The notes under the pieces were generated by a model that was not told where the DNA came from, searched no databases, and was given only the letters and a program-made list of their open reading frames with translations. Positions 32,905-42,658 of a stretch of DNA of 64,000 bases are shown piece after piece. The first letter of the stretch is position 1. Every line of letters starts with the position of its first letter. Source of the stretch: Seohaeicola_A nanhaiensis (lineage in GTDB: Bacteria > Pseudomonadota > Alphaproteobacteria > Rhodobacterales > Rhodobacteraceae); assembly GCF_042654245.1 (NCBI RefSeq), contig NZ_JBHSGI010000033.1, positions 62,001-126,000 of the forward strand. The letters run 5' to 3'. The translations under genes were made by a program, and so were the position numbers.

Positions 32905-34029
32905 CTAACGCTTGAAGCCGGCCGCCACGAAAGGCAGCTTTTCCACCACCGCCGGCAGGCGCTTGCCGCGCACTTCGCCGAACAGTCTCGTCCCCGGAGC
33001 GGCGAGCGCCGCCGGGACGTAGCCCATCGCCACCGGCGCGCCTACGGTCGGACCGAAGCCGCCCGAGGTGATGCGTCCGACGGGTTTGCCGTTCTCTTCC
33101 TTCTCGAAGAGTTCGACGCCTTCGCGCATCGGCGCGCGGCCTTCGGGGCGCAGGCCGACGCGCCGCCGTTCGGGGCCGTCGGCGAGCTGTGCCAGTACCG
33201 CCTCGGCGCCGGGGAAGCCGCCCTCGCGCGCGCCGCCGGTCCGGCGGACCTTCTGGATCGCCCAGGCGAGGCCGGCTTCGGCGGGCAGCGTGCCGCCGTC
33301 GATGTCGTGGCCGTAGAGGCAGAGCCCGGCCTCAAGCCGCAGGCTGTCGCGGGCGCCGAGGCCGATGGGCATCACGTCGTCATGGGCGAGCAGGCGGCGG
33401 GCCAGCGCCTCGGCCGCGTCCTCGGGGACGGAAATCTCGAACCCGTCTTCGCCGGTATAGCCCGAGCGGCTGATCCAGCATTCGGCGCCGTCGATCTCGG
33501 CCGTGGCCACGTCCATGAAGCGCATGCCCGTCACCACGGGCGCGAGTTCGGCCAGCACGGCCTCGGCCGCCGGCCCCTGGAGCGCGATCAACGCGCGGTC
33601 GGTCACGGGGGTGACCTTCACGTCGGGTTCCAAAGCCGCCTTCATATGGGCGATGTCGTCATCCTTGCAGGCGGCGTTGACCACGACGAAGAGGTGATCG
33701 CCCCGGTTGGCGAACATCAGGTCGTCGAGAATGCCGCCGTCGGGGTCGGTGAAGAGCCCATAGCGCTGGCGGTTCTCTTCCAGGTCCAACACATCCATCG
33801 GCACCAGCGTCTCGAAGGCGGTGGCGATGGTTTCGTAGTTTTCGCCCGACAGGATCACCTGACCCATGTGGCTGACATCGAACAGCCCCGCCTTGGCGCG
33901 GGTGTGCTGGTGTTCGGCCATGATCCCGGCCGGATACTGCACCGGCATGTCATAGCCGGCGAAGGGGACCATCCTGGCCCCGAGTTCAAGGTGCAGCGCG
34001 TGCAGCGGCGTCTTCAGCAAGTCGGTCAT
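32905..34029 (-). CDS. gcvT: Aminomethyltransferase (glycine cleavage T protein)
   Basis: 374 aa. Transfers the methylene group to tetrahydrofolate and releases ammonia. Family blocks: LHLELGARMVPFAGYDMPVQ, AGLFDVSHMGQ, the catalytic Asp region and RSGYTGEDGFEISVP. The ATG at 34029 matches family starts; the frame remains open for 17 codons toward the riboswitch. First gene of the operon, controlled by the tandem glycine riboswitch. Confidence 0.96.
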   Translation of the reverse strand: MTDLLKTPLHALHLELGARMVPFAGYDMPVQYPAGIMAEHQHTRAKAGLFDVSHMGQVILSGENYETIATAFETLVPMDVLDLEENRQRYGLFTDPDGGILDDLMFANRGDHLFVVVNAACKDDDIAHMKAALEPDVKVTPVTDRALIALQGPAAEAVLAELAPVVTGMRFMDVATAEIDGAECWISRSGYTGEDGFEISVPEDAAEALARRLLAHDDVMPIGLGARDSLRLEAGLCLYGHDIDGGTLPAEAGLAWAIQKVRRTGGAREGGFPGAEAVLAQLADGPERRRVGLRPEGRAPMREGVELFEKEENGKPVGRITSGGFGPTVGAPVAMGYVPAALAAPGTRLFGEVRGKRLPAVVEKLPFVAAGFKR

Positions 34030-34117
34030 GACCAATCCAAAGCCAAGGCCGACATGATTCTCAAGGAAATCATCCGGCATCCCATTTCCCGGCGCGATAT
34101 CGCGCGCGGCTCAAGAT

Positions 34118-34267
34118 GCCCCCTCTGTCCTTTCGCCTGAGATCGTTATCCCTTCGGCGCCCCTTGCGGGGTCTCTCCAGAGTTCCGTTGCGAGATGCGG
34201 TCCTTTCGCCTGAGAGTTTCCGGGGCGGTTGCTCCTTCGGCACCGGCCTTGACGCCGGTTCTCCCAC
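34118..34267 (-). promoter_or_regulatory. Tandem glycine riboswitch upstream of gcvT
   Basis: Two glycine aptamers in series on the minus strand. Aptamer 1 (about 34267-34195) opens GGGAGAACCGG, has the core GCCGAAGGAGCAA and ends ACTCTCAGGCGAAAGGACC. Aptamer 2 (about 34190-34118) has CTCTGGAGAGACC, the core GCCGAAGGGATAA and ATCTCAGGCGAAAGGACAGA. Cores and linker match the classic gcvT element. It ends about 90 bp before gcvT. The remaining gene-free bases 34030-34117 and 34268-34455 hold the expression platform and both divergent promoters; I see no clear -10/-35 pair there. Confidence 0.95.
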
Positions 34268-34455
34268 ATTCGCGGAATCTGCGTAGCAGCGGCGCGGCAC
34301 GGCATCAAGCCCCCACGTCGAGCGATGCGCGCGCGCCCCGAACACCGGCCGCTGCGGCATCCGGGCACGTCGGGCGCTGATGGGTTGACCCTTTTGCTGG
34401 CCGGGGCCATGAACGGGGCCAGACCGGGCGTTTGCCCGCCAGCACAGGACCTCGC

Positions 34456-36273
34456 ATGGCACAGCCGCCGACCGCCCGTCCGCCCGTCGTCGCGCCCGGC
34501 GCGACCGAAGAGCGTGCGACCTCGCGCAATGTCGGCGGGCTGGAGGCACTGTGGCCCTTCGTGCGGCCCTATCGCGGGCTGGTCATCGCGGCGCTGCTGG
34601 CGCTGACCTTCACGGCGATGATCTCGCTGACGCTGCCGCTGGCGGTGCGCCGGGTGATCGACACCTTCCGCATCGAGGACGGCGGCCTGCTGGACCAGTA
34701 TTTCCTGGCGGCGCTGGGCATCGCGGCGCTGCTGGCGGTTGGCACCGGGGTGCGCTACGCGCTGGTGACCAAGCTGGGAGAGCGGGTGGTCGCGGATATC
34801 CGCAAGGCGGTGTTCGACCGGGTGCTGGGCATGAGCCCGGCGTTCTATGAGAAGATCATGACCGGCGAGGTGCTGAGCCGGATCACCACGGATACCACGC
34901 TGATCCAGTCGGTGCTGGGGTCATCGGCGTCGATCGCGCTGCGCAACGTGCTGATCTTCCTGGGCGGGCTGGTGCTGATGCTGGCCACTTCGGCCAAGCT
35001 GACCGGCCTCGTGCTGTTGCTGGTGCCGCTGGTGATCGTGCCGATCCTGGTGCTGGGCCGCCGGTTGCGCAAGATCAGCCGCGAGAACCAGGACTGGATC
35101 GCTGCCTCGTCCGGGAATGCGTCCGAGACGCTGGGCGCGGTGCAGACGGTGCAGGCCTTCACCCATGAGGCGGCGAGCCGCGCGCAGTTCGACGAGATGA
35201 CCGAGACGTCGTATGACGTGTCGATCCGGCGCATCCGGACGCGGGCGCTGATGACGGTGATCATCATCTTTCTCGTCTTCAGCGGCGTGGTCGGCGTGCT
35301 GTGGATCGGCGCGCGCGACGTGCGCGCCGGGGCGATGACCGAAGGGTCGCTGGTGCAGTTCGTCATCTATTCGGTGATGGTGGCCGGCGGGGTGGCGGCG
35401 CTGAGCGAGATCTGGGGCGAGTTGCAGCGGGCGGCGGGGGCGACAGAGCGGCTGATCGAGCTGTTGCAGGCGACCGACACCGTGCTGGACCCGGAGGCGC
35501 CGCAGCGGCTGGCCGAGCCGGTGCGGGGCGAGATCACCTTTGACGCGGTGGATTTCTCTTATCCGGCGCGGCCGGACATTCCGGCGCTGGAAGATTTTTC
35601 CCTGACCATCGCACCCGGTGAGACAGTGGCCTTCGTCGGCCCCTCGGGCGCGGGCAAGACGACGGTGATCCAGCTGATCCAGCGGTTCTACGATCCGACC
35701 GGGGGCCGCGTGCTGCTGGACGGGGTCGATCTGCGCGCGCTGATCCGCGACGACTTTCGCCGGCATCTGGCGATGGTGCCGCAGGATCCGGTGATCTTTG
35801 CCGCCACCGCGCGCGAGAACATCCGGTTCGGTCGTCCCGAGGCGAGCGATGCCGAAGTCGAGGACGCCGCCCGCGCCGCCGCCGCGCATGAGTTCATCAG
35901 CGCCCTGCCGGGCGGCTATGACGCCTATGTCGGCGAGCGCGGCGTGATGCTGTCGGGCGGGCAGAAGCAGCGGATCGCCATCGCCCGCGCCATCCTGCGC
36001 GACGCACCCGTCCTGCTGCTGGACGAAGCGACCAGCGCGCTGGACGCCGAGAGCGAGCGTGCGGTGCAGCAGGCGGTCGACCTGCTGGCCAAGGGGCGCA
36101 CAACGCTGATCGTGGCGCACCGTCTGGCGACGGTGAAGAAGGCGGACCGGATCGTCGTGCTGGACCGGGGCCGCATCGTGTCGACGGGCACGCATGATGC
36201 GCTGGTGGCCGAGGGCGGGCTTTACGCCCGGCTGGCGCGGCTGCAGTTCACCGACGGGTTGGCAGCCGAGTAA
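34456..36273 (+). CDS. MsbA-like ABC exporter (fused membrane and ATPase domains)
   Basis: 605 aa half-transporter. Six transmembrane helices (about residues 30-310) carry EKIMTGEVLSRITTDTTLIQ. The nucleotide-binding domain has Walker A GPSGAGKTT, signature LSGGQKQRIAIARAIL and Walker B VLLLDEATSALD. Homodimeric exporters of this type move lipids (MsbA) or other amphiphiles. The ATG at 34456 is chosen because upstream codons are not family-like. Divergent from the gcv operon. Substrate unknown. Confidence 0.9.
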   Translation: MAQPPTARPPVVAPGATEERATSRNVGGLEALWPFVRPYRGLVIAALLALTFTAMISLTLPLAVRRVIDTFRIEDGGLLDQYFLAALGIAALLAVGTGVRYALVTKLGERVVADIRKAVFDRVLGMSPAFYEKIMTGEVLSRITTDTTLIQSVLGSSASIALRNVLIFLGGLVLMLATSAKLTGLVLLLVPLVIVPILVLGRRLRKISRENQDWIAASSGNASETLGAVQTVQAFTHEAASRAQFDEMTETSYDVSIRRIRTRALMTVIIIFLVFSGVVGVLWIGARDVRAGAMTEGSLVQFVIYSVMVAGGVAALSEIWGELQRAAGATERLIELLQATDTVLDPEAPQRLAEPVRGEITFDAVDFSYPARPDIPALEDFSLTIAPGETVAFVGPSGAGKTTVIQLIQRFYDPTGGRVLLDGVDLRALIRDDFRRHLAMVPQDPVIFAATARENIRFGRPEASDAEVEDAARAAAAHEFISALPGGYDAYVGERGVMLSGGQKQRIAIARAILRDAPVLLLDEATSALDAESERAVQQAVDLLAKGRTTLIVAHRLATVKKADRIVVLDRGRIVSTGTHDALVAEGGLYARLARLQFTDGLAAE

Positions 36274-36375
36274 CGCTGGCGCGGCGTCAGGTCGGGCGGC
36301 GCTTGCGCGGAAACCGATTTCCTTCCATTCTCCCCTGAACAATATCGCCCCCAAGGGGCAGGGGAGGGAGACCAG

Positions 36376-38256
36376 ATGTCCATCGTCACCAAGGCGGACC
36401 GCGACGCGATCGAGAACGAGATGCCCTGGGCCAAGCGTGACCTGCCGGTCACGCTGTACCAGATGCTGTCGCAGACCGCCGCGAAATATCCGCAGCACAA
36501 GGCTTTCAGCTACCAGCTGCTGTCAGGGCCGACCGACAAGGCCGAGACGATGACCTGGGCCGAGACGCTGCAGAAGGTGAATCAGGTCGCCAACCTGTTC
36601 CGCTCGCTGGGGATCGGCGAGACCGACGTGGTCGCCTATGTGCTGCCCAACTGCAACGAGACGCTGCTGACCCTGCTGGGCGGCGCGGTGGCGGGGATCG
36701 TGAACCCGATCAACCCGCTGCTGGAGCCGGAACAGATCGGCTCGATCCTGCGCGAGACCAAGGCCAAGGTCGTGGTGACGCTGCGCCCCTTCCCCAAGAC
36801 CGATGTGGCCCAGAAGGTGGCCGAAGCGGTGCGTCATGCGCCCAGTGTGAAGACGGTTCTCGAAATCGATCTCAACCGCTATCTGACTCCGCCGAAATCC
36901 TGGATCGTGCCGATGATCCGGCCCAAGCTGTCGGGCGCGCGCCATGCCGATTACAAGAACTTCAACCGCGAGATGGCGCGCCAGCCCAAGACGCTGAGCT
37001 TTGCCGACAGCCCCGGCGACCGTATTGCCTTCTATTTCCATACCGGCGGCACGACGGGGATGCCCAAGGTGGCGCAGCATTTCTATTCGGGCGCGATCTA
37101 CAATGGCTGGATCAGCAAGCGGCTGCTGTACACCGAGAAGGATTCGGTGATGTGCCCGCTGCCGCTGTTCCACGTCTTCGCCTGCTATCCCATCGTCATG
37201 GGCGCGCTGGCCTCGGGCGCGCATGTGGTCTTTCCGACGCCGCAGGGCTATCGCGGCGAGGGCGTCTTCGACAACTTCTGGAAGCTGTGCGAGCGCTGGA
37301 AGACCACCTTCATCATCACTGTGCCGACCGCCATCTCGGCCAAGATGCAGCGCCCGGTCAATGCCGACATCTCGACCGTGCAGAAGGCCTTTTCGGGGTC
37401 CGCGCCCCTGCCGGTGGAGCTGTTCAAGCGGTTCGAAGCGGCGACCGGCATCAACATCATCGAGGGCTACGGGCTGACCGAGGCGACCTGCGTGGTGTCC
37501 TGCAACCCGGTGGATGGCGAGAAGAAGATCGGCAGCGTGGGCATTCCCTTCCCCTATACGGACGTGAAGATCTACAAGGGCACCCCCGATGGGCCGGTGC
37601 TGGCCGAGACAGACGAGGTGGGCGAGATCTGCATCGCGAACCCGGGTGTCTATGCGGGCAACACCTATACCGAGACCGACAAGAACAAGGACCTCTATTA
37701 CAAGACCTCCTACCTGCGCACCGGCGACCTGGGCCGGATCGACGCGGACGGCTATCTGTGGATCACCGGGCGGGCCAAGGATCTGATCATCCGCGGCGGG
37801 CACAACATCGACCCAGCCGAGATCGAGGAAGCGCTGCTGTCGCATCCGGCGGTGGCCTTTGCCGGCGCCATCGGCCAGCCGGACGCGCGCGCGGGCGAGC
37901 TGCCCTGCGCCTATGTGGAACTGGTCGCGGGCGCGAGCGTGACCGAGGAGGAGCTGCTGGAGCACTGCAAACGGCATGTGCACGAGCGGGCGGCGATGCC
38001 CAAGCACATGACGATCCTGCCCGAACTGCCCAAGACGGCCGTGGGCAAGGTCTTCAAGCCCGACCTGCGCAAGGATGCGATCACCCGGATCTACAACGAG
38101 GCGCTGGAGGCGGCGAAGGTGCAGGCGCGGGTCACGCGCGTGATCGACGACAAGAAGCGTGGCCTGGTGGCGCAGCTGGAGCGCAACGGCGCCGAAGAGG
38201 CCGATGTCGCGCGGGTTCTGGGCGATTTCACCCGGCCGTGGGAATGGGCCGCGTGA
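36376..38256 (+). CDS. Acyl-CoA synthetase (AMP-forming)
   Basis: 626 aa ANL-superfamily ligase that activates a fatty or related carboxylic acid to acyl-CoA through an acyl-AMP. P-loop IAFYFHTGGTTGMPK, A5-like YGLTEATCVVSCNP, A7-like YLRTGDLGRIDADGYLWITG, the hinge GRAKDLIIRGG and the C-terminal catalytic Lys in PKTAVGKVFKPDL. Chain-length preference cannot be read out. The gene 11 bp downstream is an esterase, so the pair may release and activate the same acyl group (inference). Confidence 0.92.
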   Translation: MSIVTKADRDAIENEMPWAKRDLPVTLYQMLSQTAAKYPQHKAFSYQLLSGPTDKAETMTWAETLQKVNQVANLFRSLGIGETDVVAYVLPNCNETLLTLLGGAVAGIVNPINPLLEPEQIGSILRETKAKVVVTLRPFPKTDVAQKVAEAVRHAPSVKTVLEIDLNRYLTPPKSWIVPMIRPKLSGARHADYKNFNREMARQPKTLSFADSPGDRIAFYFHTGGTTGMPKVAQHFYSGAIYNGWISKRLLYTEKDSVMCPLPLFHVFACYPIVMGALASGAHVVFPTPQGYRGEGVFDNFWKLCERWKTTFIITVPTAISAKMQRPVNADISTVQKAFSGSAPLPVELFKRFEAATGINIIEGYGLTEATCVVSCNPVDGEKKIGSVGIPFPYTDVKIYKGTPDGPVLAETDEVGEICIANPGVYAGNTYTETDKNKDLYYKTSYLRTGDLGRIDADGYLWITGRAKDLIIRGGHNIDPAEIEEALLSHPAVAFAGAIGQPDARAGELPCAYVELVAGASVTEEELLEHCKRHVHERAAMPKHMTILPELPKTAVGKVFKPDLRKDAITRIYNEALEAAKVQARVTRVIDDKKRGLVAQLERNGAEEADVARVLGDFTRPWEWAA

Positions 38257-38267
38257 GGGAGGGGGCG

Positions 38268-39194
38268 ATGCCGGATTACAGCCAGCTGATCGACGCCGAG
38301 ACCTGGGACTTCATCCGGAAGACCGCCGCCGCCTATCCCGACGACGCGGTCGATCTGGATGTGAACGGGCAGCGCCGGGTCTACGACGCGATGTGCGAGG
38401 TCTTTTACCATGGACGCCCCGAAGGCGTGACGGTCGAGGACCGGGAGGTGGAGGGCGTGCCGGTGCGGGTCTATACCGCGGGCGAGCCGACCTGCACGGT
38501 GGTCTATGCCCATGGCGGCGGCTTCGTGGTGGGCGGGCTCGACAGTCACGACGATGTCTGCGCCGAGATCTGCGACCAGACCGGCTATCGCGTGGTGGCG
38601 GTCGATTACCGTCTGGCGCCCGAGCACAGGCACCCGGCGGCCTTTGACGACTGCTGGCGGGCGACGCAATGGGTCGAGCAGACCTTCGACCAGCCCATTG
38701 TGCTGGCCGGCGACAGCGCCGGCGGCAACCTGATGGCCTGCGTCGCCCATCACGCGCGCGGTCGGCTGCACAATGTGATCGGCCAGGTGCTGATCTACCC
38801 GGGGCTTGGCGGCGACGGGACGGGGGCCTCTTACAGCGAACATGCCAACGCGCCGATGCTGACGAAGGCGGATCTCGATTTCTATCGCGGCATCCGCACG
38901 GGCGGGACGGAGCCCAAGGGCGATCCGACCTATGCGCCGCTTCAGGACGACGATTTTTCCGATCTGCCGCGCACGGTGATCTTTACCGCCGAATGCGATC
39001 CGATCTCGAGCGACGGGCCGGTCTATGCCCGCAAGCTGCGGGAGGCGGATGTGCCGGTGCATCTGGTGAACGAGCCGGGGCTGGTGCACGGCTATCTGCG
39101 CGCGCGTCACATGTCGGCCCGCGCCGAGGCCAGTTTCGAACGCATCGTTCTGGCCATCGAGGCGCTGGGCCAGGGGCTCTGGGTACACGACTGA
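38268..39194 (+). CDS. HSL-type alpha/beta hydrolase (esterase)
   Basis: 308 aa hormone-sensitive-lipase family esterase. Oxyanion motif HGGGFVVGG, nucleophile Ser in GDSAGGN, acid in ECDPISSDG and His in LVHGYL complete the triad. VVAVDYRLAPEHRHPAAFDD is a family hallmark. The ATG at 38268 follows GGGAGGGGG and starts a conserved N-terminus; it lies 11 bp after the acyl-CoA synthetase gene and is probably co-transcribed. Confidence 0.9.
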   Translation: MPDYSQLIDAETWDFIRKTAAAYPDDAVDLDVNGQRRVYDAMCEVFYHGRPEGVTVEDREVEGVPVRVYTAGEPTCTVVYAHGGGFVVGGLDSHDDVCAEICDQTGYRVVAVDYRLAPEHRHPAAFDDCWRATQWVEQTFDQPIVLAGDSAGGNLMACVAHHARGRLHNVIGQVLIYPGLGGDGTGASYSEHANAPMLTKADLDFYRGIRTGGTEPKGDPTYAPLQDDDFSDLPRTVIFTAECDPISSDGPVYARKLREADVPVHLVNEPGLVHGYLRARHMSARAEASFERIVLAIEALGQGLWVHD

Positions 39195-39342
39195 GGGGGC
39201 CGGACGGCTTCGGCGGGGCAGAGAGGTTGGTCCGGGCCCGGCGCGCGGTGTCTGGCGAGCCGCGCGTCGGGCCGGTGCAATCGCGTGTGGTCGGCGGGAA
39301 AAGGCCGGATCGGGCCGGCGCTGGCCTTCGGTAAGGCGCGCC

Positions 39343-41688
39343 TCAGGCCGCGGCCCGACGTCCGCCGTCTTCCGGCGCCACCTGGAAGAAGGTGAGCAGA
39401 TCGCTCAGCCGGTGCGCCTGTTCCGCGAGGTCGCGGGCGGAACCGGCGCTGGTTTCGGCGATTCCCGCGTTCTGCTGGGTCATCCGCCCGATGTCGCCGA
39501 TCCGGCGGTTGATCTCGGTCACGCCGGCGCTCTGTTCCTCGTTGGCGGCGGTGATCTCCTGCGTGGCCTCGGCGACGCCGGCAATGGCCTTGAGCACCTC
39601 GGACAGCACATCGCCGGTCTCGTTCACCAGATGCACCCCGTCGGCCACGTCGCGCAGGCTCTTCTCGATCAGGGTGCCGATGTCCTGCGCCGCCTCGGTC
39701 GCGCGCTGGGCGAGCTGGCGGACTTCCTGGGCGACCACGGCAAAGCCCTTGCCGGCGTCGCCGGCGCGTGCCGCCTCGACCCCGGCGTTCAGCGCCAGAA
39801 GGTTGGTCTGGAAGGAAATGTCGTCGATCACATCGATGATGTTCTTCACCTTCTGTGCGCTTTCGTCGATCTGCTGGATCGCGGTGACCGTGCGCCGCAG
39901 CGCCTCGCCACCCAGTTCGGCCCGGTCGGCGGCGAGTTTCGCCTGCGAGGCGACGCGGCGGGTGCTTTCGCTGTTGGCGGCGACCTTGGCGGAGAGGGTG
40001 GCGGTGGTTCCGTCCGTCTCGCGCAGGGCGTCGGCCTGGGCGGCGGTGCGGCGCGAGATCTCGCCCGAGCTGCCGGCGATGGCCTCGGTGCCCGAGACGA
40101 TCGAGCGGGCAACGGAGTCGATGGCGACAACCGTCTCGCCCATCTTCTCGATGGTGATATTGGCGTTGGATTTCAGTTCGGCGAAGGCGCCCTCATAGCT
40201 GCCGCGCATCCGCGCCGACAGCTTGCCGCGCGCCATGGCGGCGAGCACCTGCGCGGTTTCGCCAAGCCCGCGTTCCACCGCCGCCATCACCTCGTTGATG
40301 CCTTGGGCCAGCTGGTCGAAGGCGGGGTCGTCGAAGGTGCCGGCGATGCGCGCGCTGAAATGGCCGGCGGTCGCCTGGCGGACAAGATCGCCGAATTCCG
40401 CGGCGAAGCGGCTGGCCGTGGCAGCCCGGTGCTGCGCCTCGCGCTGGCGTTCCATCGCTTCGGCGCGTCCCTGTTCGGCAAGTGCGGCCTGCTGTTCGGC
40501 GGTCTTGCGCTGCGCGTCGGCGGCCTGGCGATTGGAGCCGGCGATCTTTTCCAGCTCGATCTGGCGCAGGAAGGCGGTGCGCATCTCTTCGATGCTGTCG
40601 CGCAGGACGCCGACCTCGTCGGTCGAGCGCCAGTCGGGCGCCTTCACATTCAGTTCCCCCTTGAGCAGGGACTGCATGCAACCCGAGAGTTGCCGCAGAC
40701 GGCGGCCGAAGCTGCGGTCGAGGCCGTGATAGGCGAGGAAGACGGCGAGCAGCAGCGCGGCCCCGGCGACGGAGAGCGAGATCGTCGCCATCTGGGCCGA
40801 GGTGCGCAGTGTGGCGATGCCATGGACCATGTCGTCGTGCACCAGTTCCTCGGCGCGGTCGGCGGCGGCGATAAATTCCTGAAAGGAAGTGTCGAATTGC
40901 GCTGTCGAGTCCCTCAGGGCCGCCGCCCGGGCCTGTGACCGGGAATACCGCTCTTTCGCGAGGTCGATCAGCGCCCCGACGTCGGCGACCAGCGGCTCGA
41001 CCTGGCCGCCGAATTCGGGCGCGGCCGCCTGTAGCGCCGCCTGCGCCGCGGTAAAGGCGGCGATCGATTCGTCGATATCCTCGCCGGCATCGCCGCCCTG
41101 GATTTCCTCGAAGATCAGATGCCCGTGGGCCAGACGGAACCGCGCCTCGCCAGTCAGGTGCTGGGCCGCGGCCGAATCCGGCAGGATCGCAGCGAGCGCG
41201 CTGATTCCTTCGATCAGACCTTCGTAGAGTTCATCGAACTTTTCGTCCGCCGCGCTGCCGACACCCTGGCCGGCGCGCAACAGGTCAAGGCGGGCCGTCG
41301 CGGAGGCACGCAGCATGTCGAGCCCCTGCCGCACGGCCATGATCTGCTGGCGCACTTCCGGTGCGGTGGAGGCGATGAACCCGCCCTCGGCATTGGACGC
41401 GCCGTCGAGGATCGCGCCGATGTAGAACCCTGCCTGGTCCAGCATCTCGGCCACCCGGCCGGCATCGGAACCGCTGTCGGCCTCGAGCGCGAGGCGGGCG
41501 TAGGCGGCGTTCAGCTTGACCTCCATCGCGGCGTCGCCAAGGGGGGCCAGATGTTCGCCGACCTCCAGCCCGTTGTGGGTGACGCGGAGAAACGACCATG
41601 TCACCGCCGCGCCGCCAGCCAGCAGGATCATCGCAAAAACAGCGAAGACGGCCAGGATCTTGCGACCGGCGTTCAGGTTGTCGAGCAT
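39343..41688 (-). CDS. Methyl-accepting chemotaxis protein
   Basis: 781 aa. N-terminal helix (about 10-33), a periplasmic helical sensor of about 260 residues, a second helix near 300-322, HAMP region, a coiled-coil linker rich in Gln/Ala/Glu, and the signalling domain. The hairpin tip reads IDDISFQTNLLALNAGVEAA and ARAGDAGKGFAVVAQEVRQLA. Repeated EEQSAGVTEINRRI marks the methylation helices. No C-terminal CheR-binding pentapeptide. Ligand unknown. No other chemotaxis gene is in the window. Confidence 0.93.
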   Translation of the reverse strand: MLDNLNAGRKILAVFAVFAMILLAGGAAVTWSFLRVTHNGLEVGEHLAPLGDAAMEVKLNAAYARLALEADSGSDAGRVAEMLDQAGFYIGAILDGASNAEGGFIASTAPEVRQQIMAVRQGLDMLRASATARLDLLRAGQGVGSAADEKFDELYEGLIEGISALAAILPDSAAAQHLTGEARFRLAHGHLIFEEIQGGDAGEDIDESIAAFTAAQAALQAAAPEFGGQVEPLVADVGALIDLAKERYSRSQARAAALRDSTAQFDTSFQEFIAAADRAEELVHDDMVHGIATLRTSAQMATISLSVAGAALLLAVFLAYHGLDRSFGRRLRQLSGCMQSLLKGELNVKAPDWRSTDEVGVLRDSIEEMRTAFLRQIELEKIAGSNRQAADAQRKTAEQQAALAEQGRAEAMERQREAQHRAATASRFAAEFGDLVRQATAGHFSARIAGTFDDPAFDQLAQGINEVMAAVERGLGETAQVLAAMARGKLSARMRGSYEGAFAELKSNANITIEKMGETVVAIDSVARSIVSGTEAIAGSSGEISRRTAAQADALRETDGTTATLSAKVAANSESTRRVASQAKLAADRAELGGEALRRTVTAIQQIDESAQKVKNIIDVIDDISFQTNLLALNAGVEAARAGDAGKGFAVVAQEVRQLAQRATEAAQDIGTLIEKSLRDVADGVHLVNETGDVLSEVLKAIAGVAEATQEITAANEEQSAGVTEINRRIGDIGRMTQQNAGIAETSAGSARDLAEQAHRLSDLLTFFQVAPEDGGRRAAA

Positions 41689-41737
41689 GGCGCACCTCGT
41701 CAGCGAATCGAGGTTTTATCGCGCAGGGCTCCTTAAG

Positions 41738-41756
41738 GGGGCGTGAATATCGCCCC
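41738..41756 (-). terminator. Weak hairpin after the phosphodiesterase-family gene
   Basis: Inverted repeat GGGGCG (41738-41743) / CGCCCC (41751-41756) 2 bp past the stop of the minus-strand gene. It is followed on that strand by CCTTAAGG, not a proper T-tract, so the terminator call is weak. Confidence 0.3.
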
Positions 41757-41758
41757 GA

Positions 41759-42595
41759 TCAGCCGAGGAATGGTTTCCCCTTCATGGTCTCGGGGATCGC
41801 CGCGCCGAGGCGCGACAGGATCGTGGGCGCCAGTTGAAGCTGGTCGATCACGGTTTCGGCCTTGGGTCCCTTGGCCGGACCGAAATAGTACATCGCGCTG
41901 TCCTGCTGCAGTTCGCCCGGCCCGCCGTGGTGGCCGCGGTCGTCCTGACCGTGATCGGCGGTGACGATCACCTCGTAGCCCATCGCGCGCCATTTCGGGA
42001 TGAAGGGGGCCAGCATCTCGTCCAGCACGTAGCAGGCGTGATCCATCTCTTCGCAGTCGTGGAAGAAGCGGTGCCCCATGCTGTCGAGCGTGCAGCTGTG
42101 CAGGATGCCGTAGTTCAGCCCGTGCCGCGCGCAGAGCATGGTCAGCGTGGCGAAGAGATCGACGTCGGAGGGCGTCATCTGGTTGACCTGGCCATAGCCG
42201 GTCATGGTGTGGAAGCGGCCATGGTTGATGGTCGCGCTGTCGGGCTCGTCATATTCGATGTCGCGGACCAGATCGAAGGGGTGGCGGTTGAAGAACTGCG
42301 ACCAGAAGGAATGGGTGACGGCCCCGGTGACTCCGCCCGCGCGGCGCACCTCTGAGAAGATGTCGGGCTGGGACAGGCGGAAGACGTTGCCGTTGCCGGT
42401 GCAGCCATGCACCTGCGGGCTGACGCCGGTGTGGATCGAGGCATAGCAGCTGGCCGAGGTGGAGGGCAGCACCGCGCGATGGCGGAAGACCTGCGCCTCG
42501 CCAGAGGCGACCCAGCCTTCGAGGTTGCCGAAGAGCCGGCGCCAGTTGCGCCATGGCACGCCGTCGATGATGATGAGAAGGAGTTTGTTGTCCAT
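41759..42595 (-). CDS. Alkaline-phosphatase superfamily phosphodiesterase/nucleotide pyrophosphatase-like protein
   Basis: 278 aa. Core of the type I phosphodiesterase family: IIDGVPWRNW (first metal Asp), STSASCYASIHTG (Ser/Thr nucleophile region), HSCTLDSMGHRFFHD (Asp and His ligands) and VTADHGQDDRGHHGG (second metal site). It lacks a signal peptide. Substrate unknown; members cleave nucleotides, phosphonoacetate or phosphodiesters. It lies downstream of the dioxygenase gene in the same direction with a 63-bp gap. Confidence 0.82.
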   Translation of the reverse strand: MDNKLLLIIIDGVPWRNWRRLFGNLEGWVASGEAQVFRHRAVLPSTSASCYASIHTGVSPQVHGCTGNGNVFRLSQPDIFSEVRRAGGVTGAVTHSFWSQFFNRHPFDLVRDIEYDEPDSATINHGRFHTMTGYGQVNQMTPSDVDLFATLTMLCARHGLNYGILHSCTLDSMGHRFFHDCEEMDHACYVLDEMLAPFIPKWRAMGYEVIVTADHGQDDRGHHGGPGELQQDSAMYYFGPAKGPKAETVIDQLQLAPTILSRLGAAIPETMKGKPFLG

Positions 42596-42658
42596 CTGCG
42601 CCTCCGCTGTTCCGCCCCAAGGAGACTTGGGGCGGAGCGGATTTGCAAGGCCGAAACG

